Assembly (NCBI GenBank): GCA_002104985.1
Contig: MCGO01000046.1
Span: forward strand, 62,001 to 126,000
Source: Rhizoclosmatium globosum
Taxonomy: Eukaryota > Chytridiomycota > Chytridiomycetes > Chytridiales > Chytriomycetaceae
Length of the DNA: 64,000 nucleotides
Reading direction: 5' to 3'
The position numbers and the translations under genes were made by a program. This document shows, piece by piece, positions 22,139 through 31,643 of the stretch (position 1 is its first letter; each line of letters opens with the position of its first letter). The notes under the pieces were generated by a model. It did not search any database, had not been told where the DNA came from, and saw nothing but the letters and a program-made list of their open reading frames with translations.

Positions 22139-22729
22139 ATCATGGTTGACTTGGAAAAAATGCCAATAATTTGTCACACAAGAAGTTTGGTTATCCTTTT
22201 GGATTTGTGAACAGATTTCACAGCTCAGCGCTATAGACATTGTCTCCTATACAAATGGATGTGATATCAGACTTTGACAGGTATTTTCCCTTCTAGCATA
22301 GTTGGAGGTTAGAAACTTTGATCACTTTGCTTAATCCAATATTGTGGCGGTAGTGCCAAAATGGATTTTTGGTTTTGTGAATCTGTTCCTCCCAATTCTC
22401 ACCCCATTCCTCAGCACCGCCTCCCCATACCCTACAATACCCAGTTATTCAGAACGATTTCTGCAGTTTTTGCCTGGAACTACAATATAATAGTCACTCC
22501 GGAAAGGTCTATTGATATAAACCGGTACTTCTCCTTTCTATTGAATTTGGTAAGTTCACAGATTACTATTGTGGCATTTAGGTCACATGAGGAAATACCC
22601 AGATAATAAAGGATATTTTGAGTATGTTTACAGATTAACAAAAGCTGCAAACAACTGCGTAAAATATTAATAGTAATTTCTCCTTTGGTTGAGGCTAGTC
22701 CAACACGTGTACACACTTGTTGATGAGAA

Positions 22730-22732
<3 letters not shown>

Positions 22733-22825
<93 letters not shown>
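22733..22825. repeat. (AC)n followed by (AAC)n microsatellite
   Basis: About 31 AC units (22733-22794) pass directly into about ten AAC units ending near 22825. Similar ~57-bp flanks occur on both sides (about 22679-22735 and 22878-22933), so the microsatellite sits inside a duplicated unit of about 200 bp. Confidence 0.9.
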
Positions 22826-22984
22826 GTAACAGTTCAGAAAAGAGAAAAGACATGAAAGAAAATAGGAGATAGTCATCTCACCTCTGGTTGGCACCCTTCC
22901 TCCAACAAGTGTGCACACTCATTGATGACAAATACATACATATACACAACCAAACTATCTTTAGTTATTAGACAAAAGTATTTT

Positions 22985-23550
22985 GGTCCTATGTTTGATC
23001 CAGTAATTGTCTCTCTTTCATCCCGCTTGTCTTACCCCTCTGTTGATGTTCTCCGTAATGAAGTCATCCTCCACCTCTCCAACACAAATCATTTGGCAGG
23101 AGTCTTCAATTCAGTTCTTCGCAAGGAGTTCTTGGCAACATCTGGAAATGATTTGCGTTGGTTTGACAAGTCCACAGGACGGTTTCTCCCTCGTCATCAG
23201 GCTTTACTTCAATCATTTACCCAGCAACATGCATTGTCGTTCTTGTTGGCTCTTCCAATGGAAACCGTGCTATCCTCTGCTATTGCCTTCTCATGCCGCT
23301 CTATACAGGCCGTCGTCATTGTCGTCATTGTGAACATGTGATGGATTTGTTTGGTGATCATGCTTTCTGCTGTGGGGGTCACTCAGGCTCTTGGAGTAGA
23401 CATAATTTCTTAAGAGATACTTTGGCTGCTCTGGTTTGTCAAGTTGGAATCCTTTGTCGGGAGAATGGCGAAGTTCGCCTGCCTTCAAGTTCAGGAGATC
23501 TTTGGCCAGCTGATCTTCTAGTCTATGACTTTTATGATGGGTGTCGGTAG
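22985..23550 (+). pseudogene. Degenerate LINE-type reverse transcriptase C-terminus
   Basis: In one frame: SYPSVDVLRNEVILHLSN, GVFNSVLRKEFLATSGND, then SFTQQHALSFLLALPM. After a one-base shift near 23285-23295: MPLYTGRRHCRHCEHVMD, FGDHAFCC, SRHNFLRDTLAALV and LWPADLLVYDF. The C-x-x-C...D-x-F-G-D-H-A...C...R-H-N pattern is typical of the region after the polymerase domain in non-LTR retrotransposon proteins. The 5' part, including the polymerase, is absent, as in the 5'-truncated copies common for LINEs. Confidence 0.65.
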
Positions 23551-23905
23551 CTGTTGTTTATTGTCGTATACCATTTGCGCTTCAGTATGCTTTGGCTCGT
23601 AATATAGTCAGCAAAATGGAGGAAGCTTTTTACTATTGAGGATTTTTTGATCTTGGAAATTAGATATATTTACAAATAAAAATAAAAAACCATTATCTTC
23701 CAAAACCAACCAATCAGGCAGAGTCAAAATTCAGCCAATCAAAACCTGAATAAGTGGAGACACAGACTACATAGGCTTAAAGTGATAAAGTGAAACGCGC
23801 TAAAAGGATTTTGAATTATTCTTGTTTTAAGCAGTCGACATAATAAATTCAATTATTTTATCATAATGTCCATATAGAAAGCCAGGAACAACATTTCCGC
23901 CTGAT
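23551..23905. other. Intergenic region after the LINE fragment
   Basis: AT-rich, no gene seen. It probably contains the 3' untranslated region of the MFS gene. Confidence 0.5.
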
Positions 23906-26067
23906 TTAATGTGATCCACCCACAAACCCATCAACTTCTCTTCTCTCAACACAACCTTCATCCTCAGGAAGAAACATGGTCGTTACCACAAGTCCAATTG
24001 ACCACACAAATATCACCATAAAAACAAACCAATAATTAAACGGAAACCCAAGTCCATTTGTAATACTCCAAGCCCACATAATCCCACCCAACGCCGGCCC
24101 AATACTCCTTACAAACGACGCACTTGTCTGCGCAATCCCATTTATCAACCCAAGATTCTCTGCCGTTGCGGAATTGTTGATCAGGATAAATACAGATGTG
24201 TATGTGAGCACATTACAGAATTGACGGATGGATAAATTTAGGAGAAGGAGAAGCCAGACTATTGTTTTGTTTTCAAGGGAGGGGTTTATGGTTCCACTTA
24301 GGATTGGGTATGTGAGGTATGGAATCATGTAGAGTATGGCGCCCAAACGGAAGAGGGTTATTGGGGTGTATCGGCGTGTGAGTTGTGGGTAGAGGTAGAG
24401 CTGCATGTAAAGAGCGAGAGCGCCGATTATACTGAGGACAACTCCAACTTGAGCACTGTCGTAGCCGAGGCCACCGTCTTCTGGAGACGTTACAATCCAA
24501 AGCGAGAAAGCTTCATCAAGGAGAATGTTTTGGAAGGCAAGCAAAGCGTAGGCTATAATATTCATGACTGCAGCTTTTCCAAACGCGTTTTGAGGAAGGT
24601 TGTCAAGATTGTCAAGATTAGATTGATTGATGTCAGAGTCAAAAGAATCTCGGTGGATACAATCCTGTGAGGAATCTTCAATTTCAAGAGCGGACGACGA
24701 GCCTTCTCCTTCGACAACTGTTTGGACGCTATCTCGTGGCTCATTACTCCGTATTGTCTTTTTCTTTCCAAGTCCTGACTCTTCATCCCGTAAGAGTCCA
24801 CAACCAGTTTCTTGGCCTTCAGATTGACAACTATTGACTGCAATGTACCCTTCCTGCCTGAACTTGGGATTGGTTTCTTCCATATAAAAGAAGCCAACCA
24901 AGAATCCTATGAAACTGACGCAGGCACTGATGCCGCAAGGCAGGAAGTAAGGATTGTGGGCCAGGAACTCATTTCCATCAAACCATTCTGGAAACTGTGT
25001 GACTGGATTTGCCAAACAGCCTCCAAGAACAGGTCCAATAATTGTACCCAAAGACCACATGATTCCAATTAAACTGAATCCAAAAGCTTGTGTCTTTGGG
25101 GTAGTTATTTCCCCAATCACGCATTTTGCAATGCCAATATTTCCGTTGAGGAAACCGCTGTAAATTTGTTATGATAAGTAATTATAAAACCAGGTAGCAC
25201 TACAAACCAAAACATACGCGACAAAATTGCCATTTGTAGTGAATGTGCTTGTCCAAACATCAACAGAGATATTGAGTTTCCAAGCAGTCCAATCAGGAGA
25301 ACTGGTCTTCTTCCCACTCGATCGCTAACCCTGTTAAATCTCTACTGTCAAACAAACTCTTGGCAATTTAGTGTCAAACTCACCAGCCCCACAGCAAACT
25401 AGTCATAAACTGCGCCAAAGAGAAACTGCTTGCAATAAATCCAACATAGAATCCAACATCTTTTTCACTTGATATTCCAAAGTCCCGAACCATAAAATAA
25501 ATAAATGGAACTTTCAAGAGTGAGTGAATACATCAACCAACAAACTAATTAATTACATAAAATGGTAAGTGAGACTGGTTCACAGAATATAACAAAGCAG
25601 AGGACGGTCATAATCTTTGCTGGTATTGGTTTGTCATCATTGGCATTGTCACGCGTAATTAATACAGCCTCCGACGCGTCTCCTCTCCCCAGCGGTCTTT
25701 GTTCTTCATGGATATTTGATGTTGGAGGCTGAAGGAAGGAGCCGTCCGCCGCCATCAAAGATTCTTCCTCGTCTGAAGTCCTCAGTCCCAACGGAGACGG
25801 AGAACCAGCCAAAGTCGCTGGTGGCAGAGCAATGGCAAAGGCCTCAATCGCACAAGTTGAGCTTGAGGCGAACGAGTGAAGATGGCTCATCATCGCAAGT
25901 TTCTCCGCATTTGATTTGGCAAAGTGGCTCTGGCTCTGGCTCAGAAGCGACGATGAAAGTGTCCGGTTTCGCCCGAAGTAATTCGAGTTTTCGGACGCGG
26001 TCGTGTCGCCTTGTCGGCTGTGCGTGCGTGACGATGACGATGACGTGCTGTGTTGGCTGTTTGACAT
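23906..26067 (-). CDS. Major facilitator superfamily transporter (ZIF/TetA-like)
   Basis: Multi-exon MFS transporter, 12-TM type. From the ATG at 26067 there is a long Ser-rich cytosolic N-terminus (MSNSQHSTSSSSSRTHSRQ). TM1 follows (IMTVLCFVIFCEPVSLTIL), then by splicing FPFIYFMVRDFGISSEKDVG, TM2 and the signature loop SDRVGRRPVLLIGLLGN. Later come GFLNGNIGIAKCVIGEIT, MWSLGTIIGPVLGG, a large acidic central loop (about residues 330-430) and the C-terminal six helices. The loop G-R-R-P-x-L-L and the N-G-N-x-G motif place it near the fungal/plant zinc-induced-facilitator-like and tetracycline-resistance-like carriers; the substrate cannot be told. Introns are short. The phase does not close at the intron near 25130-25205, perhaps another missing base. 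Confidence 0.82.
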
Positions 26068-26191
26068 GTTTTCAAACTTGGAAAGAATTCTACCATCGGT
26101 CGGTGTTAACTTCACATATTTTCAAGTTCTATACTCTTCCTTTCTCATATTTAATTTAAAAGCAGAGATTAACCGCAAATCTCTCTTACCC

Positions 26192-27855
26192 ATGGACTCC
26201 ACGGAACATGACACGCTACCAATAGAGCCTGTATCAAAAGACCCGGCAGCAGAAGACTCTATTCACGTGATTGACTTCCTTGACGAGTACGTGAAACAGT
26301 GTATCATCAAAAAGGTCAAAGGTTGGTTTGCTAATCTGATTATTCAATCAATATCACGGAAAACTGTATTAAAATCTATCTACTGCAGTTATCGAGTCAC
26401 TACGAAATATTTACAAACTTCGATCGATGATGGGTACCGTTACAGTTGTTTTCATTGTAGTCAACTCACAAAAACAACTCAGTTACATTCCAAAGTCTCT
26501 CACGCTAAAAGGTTCGAAAGATGATCTTCGCGAAAATAGAATCGATGACAACGGTGCCTATGTCATCTTTCGCGCACTCAACAATAATTGCTATTTGACG
26601 GTTATTGACCTTTCCTACAACGAAATTGGAGACAAAGGAGCATCGTACATTGCAGAATTTATCAAGGTTCGTATTTCACGTTTCAAATCAATCATAAACT
26701 GACCACTCACGTAAAGACTGACACACGCGTAAAACGATTCATCCTAAAATCCAACAACATTTCCCAACAAGGCGGTGCGCTCCTCGGAAAATCTCTCATG
26801 GTGAACGATTTCATTCAAGAATTTGATATTTCCTATAATGAAATCGGACACCTTGGAGGAATGGAATTCGCCGCTACACTCCAAGTCAACACAACTCTCA
26901 CGAAACTCTTACTCTCCCACTGCAGCCTTTCGACAGATGCGCTGATTGCTCTTAGTACAGTTCTCTGCTCAACGCGTACAATCAAGACACTCTGTTTGAG
27001 TAACAATGAGAACAACTTTAGTAGACTTACTCAAAGTTGCATCAACGATATTATTATGCACGTGAGTCATATGGTGAAAGAGAATCGAGGAGTAGAGAGA
27101 CTTGGATTGGCGAAGAGTGGAATCAGTGATTTTATGATGGTTCAGTACTTGGCGCCAGCTATACTCGTAAACCACAGGATCGCACGGTTGGATTTGAGTT
27201 GGTAACCTTTCTATTAGGTACATGTATGGCTGAAGATACTCATTCTTGTTTTCAACAGTAACAAGTTCACTCGAGATGGAGGCGTGTCCTTGTGTCAGGC
27301 ATTGTATAAGCAAATCTTTCTTACCCACTTGAATCTGAGTTGCTGTGCAATTCAAGATGAAGGCGCGGAAGCTGTAAGCGTCATGTTGATTCATAATAAG
27401 GCTCTACAAACGTATGTCTATTTTTGTTTTGAGAACCAAAGTTGCTCATTCATGTAAACTAGACTTTTCTTGGATCACAACCGTATTGGAAGCCGCGGTT
27501 TAAGAAACATTGCGGAAGCACTGCTTACAAAAAACAGGAGTTGAAGTGTATCACGTTGTGGGGAAACTTTTGGGATGAACCTGCGTGTAAGGTAAAATTT
27601 CCACTTAATCGACATTCCAATTCTGTCTAACAACCAAAGACAGGAATTTGCCCCTCTCGTTGGCGGTCCTCGCAATATCGACAAGGAAACTTAGGAGGTC
27701 CAAAAAAGAAGCCTGCTGCACCTCCAAGTAACACGCGACTTGTCCCTGAAATGACTGATATCTGTTTCTACTTGACTGATAACGTCCTGACAGTCTGTCG
27801 GAATGACGACATGCATAACAAGGACTTTCTCTTGAATGTGGAAATTTTGAAGTGA
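26192..27855 (+). CDS. Leucine-rich repeat protein (RNase-inhibitor type, LRRC34-like)
   Basis: Divergent from the MFS gene. After an acidic start (MDSTEHDTLPIEPVSKD) the protein consists of ribonuclease-inhibitor-type LRRs: VIDLSYNEIGDKGASYI, RFILKSNNISQQGGALL, EFDISYNEIGHLGGMEF, KLLLSHCSLSTDALI, RLDLSCNKFTRDGG, HLNLSCCAIQDEGAEA and FLDHNRIGSRGLRNIAEALL. Short introns interrupt it near 26320-26390, 26665-26720, 27205-27260, 27410-27465 and 27590-27645. One base appears missing near 27540 (NR-SLKCITLWGNFWD reads through only after a shift). Another appears missing at 27692, where a TAG would end the protein early. Past it a coding tail continues to 27855 (GGPKKKPAAPPSNTRL, DICFYLTDNVL). Function is unknown beyond protein binding. 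Confidence 0.75.
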
Positions 27856-28229
27856 AAAGTGCTGTTTCCACACAAAATCAGACAATAATCCGGCAATAAA
27901 AGTTATTTTGTTTCTTTTTGGAATTACAACATCCTTGGCACAACGAAATAGCTACTCATTGTTTAAATTCTCTCCCAAATAACCACGCGTTGCCAAACGA
28001 AGGGAAAGAAAGTATCCACGCCAAATTACACAAAGAAGGAACACTGCCACAGGATAATGTCCCTTACCCTTCTCGCTGCACTCAATGCCTTCACTCGTTG
28101 GAAAAGTGGCAGTAGGCACTGGAGCAGGTAAGGAATTGGACTCTACATAGGAAAAAGCACATTCCGTCTCGCTAACCAAAACTCGCAGAATCTGTAAGAA
28201 GGAGAATACATACATGTCATGTTTAATAA
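27856..28229. other. Intergenic region between convergent genes
   Basis: Lies between the 3' ends of the LRR gene and ELF1. No gene recognised. Open frames on both strands lack known features. Confidence 0.4.
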
Positions 28230-28811
28230 TTAGTCATCAAGGTCATCCTCATCATCATATTGTGCTGGTCGTGATTCTCTCCTTCCCTCTTTTTCTCCAG
28301 CATCCTCCTTATTGACATACTGAACAGCATCGACCCAGTCAGAGTAAACATCAATTGGTTCAGACAGATCTGCCATAATTATTTGTTGCTTTAGAGGCTT
28401 CCCACTCCAACGACATTCACCTACAGTTTGTCTTGGATTGAAACGTTACTCCGCATTTCTTGCACTCCAAATGGCCCACTTGATTATTCTTATCACTGAA
28501 TAGTACAACCGTTATCCAGCGTCTGATAGTAAAGGGCTGCTCACATTCGAATTTGGACAGACATTTCATGATTGCATTGCATACACGTAAAGTCCTTTTC
28601 GAGCTTAAGCTTGATTTTGGCCTGAGGCTTCTTTGAGCTCTTCCGTTTGCCTAGAGCCGTGGATTAGAAGGTGTCGAACGAAGAAGAACAACGGTGTTCA
28701 CAGCGCAAATCGATTCTGAGACCACCCAGCCGTACAGACTCTCGCAGTACCACGCTTTCCTCGCAGGTCTCAGACACTCATCTGGCCGACAGTTGCACTG
28801 AACTCACCCAT
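28230..28811 (-). CDS. ELF1: Transcription elongation factor ELF1
   Basis: Small zinc-ribbon chromatin/transcription elongation factor that binds RNA polymerase II. The first coding exon is only four bases (ATGG, 28811-28808). A 157-nt intron (28807-28651) follows and exon 2 opens GCAAACGG, giving MGKRKSSKKPQAKIK. The zinc ribbon is built from CMQCNHE and, after a second intron, CKKCG. A third intron leads to the conserved YLSEPIDVYSDWVDAV block and an acidic tail ending DDEDDLDD. All phases close with GT...AG borders. The 157-nt first intron is longer than most in the window. The start codon lies 43 bases from the putative start of the divergent Dlt1-like gene, so the two promoters must overlap. 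Confidence 0.88.
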
Positions 28812-28854
28812 TGTTGTTTGCAAGAAAAAAGTTATTCACAAATCCTGTCGTCAT

Positions 28855-29685
28855 ATGCTCCGCTTCAAGATCTTGTCCGTTTCGTCTCTTTTGATATTCA
28901 TCATAGTTGTATCTACTCTTCTCGGCGTGTGTGGACTGGACCTTTTCATTCAAATCGTATCTATCAAAGACGACACATCATCACTTACAAAGTTCCTCTT
29001 TATTGTCGGCGCTGCATGCGTGGTCTTGGTGAGAAATCATTTCCGGTTTAAACAGGTCTCATATGCTAAACCTTTGATGGAGATTGTTGTTTCTGTTGGT
29101 ATCCTCAGTGCTCGCAAGATAAGAATCCGGTCAGCGCTCAACCAAATCCCTCGTGTCTATGTCCCAATTCGAGAATCAGATATGCCTCGAGTTAGTCGAA
29201 ATTGTTGCAAAATCAGCGGCTAACTCATTCACACCAGTTCTTGTACTCGCATGTTCAAAAGAAGTTGGCAGATTCTGCGTCTGTTCGACTGTCGCTCAAG
29301 CCGTTACGGAGGTGCGGCATATGGACGGATATGGTCGAGGACTGACGGTCAACTGATACATTTCAAGACGGCTGCCGCGAAAACTCTGCGGTGCTCAGTA
29401 AGATGATTCTTCAGCCCTAAAATTCCATGCTAATTTGGTTATATTTCAGGTGAAACTGTTGCGTCAATATCTCCTTCGCTTGCTCATGATGGACTGCTTC
29501 CACTTAGATCATACTTTGAAATCCTTGCCCAAACGAACATCCCCTTCAATCCCCAATATGCTGAAGCGTACATAACGCGATATGATGGATTTGCAGTTAA
29601 TCCAAATGAGGCTACGGAATTTGAATATCTGGAATTCATGAAAGTATTCACACTTCTCATGAGGTCGATTCAGCAAGCTCATTGA
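28855..29685 (+). CDS. Dlt1-like membrane protein
   Basis: Resembles the fungal 'defect at low temperature 1' family. It opens with two hydrophobic segments (LSVSSLLIFIIVVSTLLGVC and SLTKFLFIVGAACVVL) and then the family-typical short motif IPRVYVPIRESDMP. Further blocks are LVEIVAKSAANSFTPVL, YGRIWSRTDGQLI, HFKTAAAKTLRCS and, after an intron ending at about 29450, LAHDGLLPLRSYF, ITRYDGFAVN and FEYLEFMKVFTLLMR. Two frame changes are required, near 29190 and near 29280-29300. The ATG at 28855 is chosen because longer frames starting near 28671 would run through the ELF1 first exon and intron. The biochemical role is not known; yeast mutants give the name. Confidence 0.65.
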
Positions 29686-29759
29686 GACAATTCTCATTCT
29701 TTAGCATCATTGAGTACATATAAAAATAGATAGTATATCATCAGTTTAATTGTCCGAAG

Positions 29760-31441
29760 TTACTCGTCGCCAAACACAAGCATCGTGCACCACTCTAAGC
29801 GCGAGAACACCCTTCGATCCTTCAATGACACAGATATGTTGATTTCAGAAGCTCCTTGTGAAATCATTTCCAAGTTGATGGAATGTTTTGCAAGAGTGGA
29901 GAACATGAGAGCAGCGATTCCGACCATGCGCCTCATTTCACGACCGACTAGAGACAGAATAGTCATATTTGATAGAGTATCAACCTATTTGTTTGATGGA
30001 TAGTGTATAAGAATACAATGTAGCCCGTTGCGTTATAGCTTACCAATGCATACTTTTGCAAATCTGCAACAGCTAACTGAATCTTTTCCTCTGAAATATG
30101 GGGCCCAAGCGCCATAGAGACGTGTACCTCACTTGTAGAAATCAAATCAACCACAATTCCATATTTGTCCAACGTGGAGAAGATCTTTGCAAAAAATCCA
30201 TGCGACAGTGTCTTTCGATTCGAGTGGATGTTCAATACAGTAATATTCTCTTTGATGGTGATGCAGTGGCCATAGGTCTATGTACAGCAACAGCGCTGTC
30301 TCCATCTGTGGACGCTGACGGGTCCAGTTGAGGCATAATAACAGTACCGGCACCATCCGGCTTAAACGCGTTCTTGATGCGGATTGGAATAGAAGCGCGA
30401 ATGACTTGGTCCATCGTGAATGGGTGAATAACTTCCGATCCGTAGTACGTCAACTCCGCAGCTTCCTCAGGAGAAATGGCTGACAGCAGGTGGGCTCGAG
30501 GGGCTTTGCGGGGATCAGCAGTGAAAATTCCATCAACTTCCTTCCAAATTTGGAGTTCTCGAGCTTTGAGACCAACTGCAATAAGTGCTGCTGTCAAGTC
30601 TGTGTATCCACGTCCAATAGTGGTAACAATGGATCCAGGGATGGGACCAAGATAACCAGTAACAACAGGAATACTGTCGGCAGGGAGTGCATTCATAACT
30701 TCAGTGAGACGAGCAGCGAGGTAATCGTAGAAGGACTGGTCGAGGCTTTTTGGGTCAAACTTTTGTTGAACCAGATGATCAAGGTTAACATAGGAGCTTT
30801 CAGACCTCTGTCCTGCAAAACAGCGGTAAAAATGCGGGCAGAGAGACGTTCACCAACTGAAATAATAATATCTCTTGATCGAGGGGAAATTTCATCAATG
30901 ATCTATTGTATGCGGTCATAAGCTTCATACGATAGATATCCGACTAGTTCTTACTTCAGCGGCAGACATAAAAGACCGCAGCTTCTCGCAGGCTTCGCTG
31001 ACATCTTTTTCTGCAGATGCCTTGATGTCGGCGTTCTTCACACCCTCAGCAATCGCCTTAAGATGGTTTGCCTCAATCTTTGATACAATATCGAGATACA
31101 AGGTAGAGTTTGGCAGCAGAATATCGTCAGCGGCTTCAAGCAGCCTACGAAAGACAGAAGTCAGGACGTCAAACTCCAACGCAACTCCAGCATATCTGCA
31201 TTACTCACATGCTTGTAGTTCCTTCTGCTTTGATATAGCTGGACATGGCGGAGAGGACACTATGGTCTTGTCATTCTTGTTCAGGTTCCTGGAGATAAGA
31301 CAGATAAGTTCAATGTCATCGTTGTTGTCAATTCCCAGGCAATCGACCAATGCAACAAACTTACTCGATGATAGAAGCGACTTGCAGCATACGCTCAGCA
31401 GAGCCGACAGATGTTCCTCCAAACTTGGTGACGATGGTCAT
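29760..31441 (-). CDS. HOM3: Aspartate kinase
   Basis: First enzyme of the aspartate pathway (aspartate to 4-phospho-aspartate), leading to threonine, methionine and isoleucine. The N-terminus has the ATP-binding signature VTKFGGTSVGS. Then come AMSSYIKAEGTTSM, LLEAADDILLPNSTLY, SPRSRDIIISVGERLSA and the catalytic GRGYTDLTAALIAVGL with DGIFTADPRKAP, ending the kinase domain at YYGSEVIHPFTM. Two regulatory ACT domains follow (ENITVLNIHSNRKTLSHGF and EINISVSLKDRR), the site of threonine feedback in fungi. Introns lie near 31320-31370, 31150-31200, 30905-30955 and in the C-terminal third. A one-base shift is needed near 31260 (KTIV to LSAMSSY). The gene is divergent from the DNA ligase gene. Confidence 0.9.
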
Positions 31442-31643
31442 TGGCTTTGATTTTTGGTTGAGAATTTCGAGTGACGCAATGATCTCCATTCCTCTGTTTC
31501 GAACGACTCACCAAAGTCGGGTTTGTGCGAATCCAAATTTGCATAAATGCGATATAATATTTATTAATGCAAGTGACGATAATGCGAATTGTCGGATCAG
31601 TGTGGGAAAGTCTGTGGAAAGTCTTCCGAAAGTTGATGGTCGA

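Noticed and set aside
22480..22918. Minus-strand frames with (Val-Cys)n and poly-Cys
   Set aside because: They come from translating the CA and CAA microsatellite, not from a Cys-rich protein.
28671..28854. Extension of the Dlt1-like gene to a GTG start at 28671
   Set aside because: It would run antisense through the ELF1 first exon and intron and needs a non-ATG start. The ATG at 28855 gives the expected membrane segment directly.
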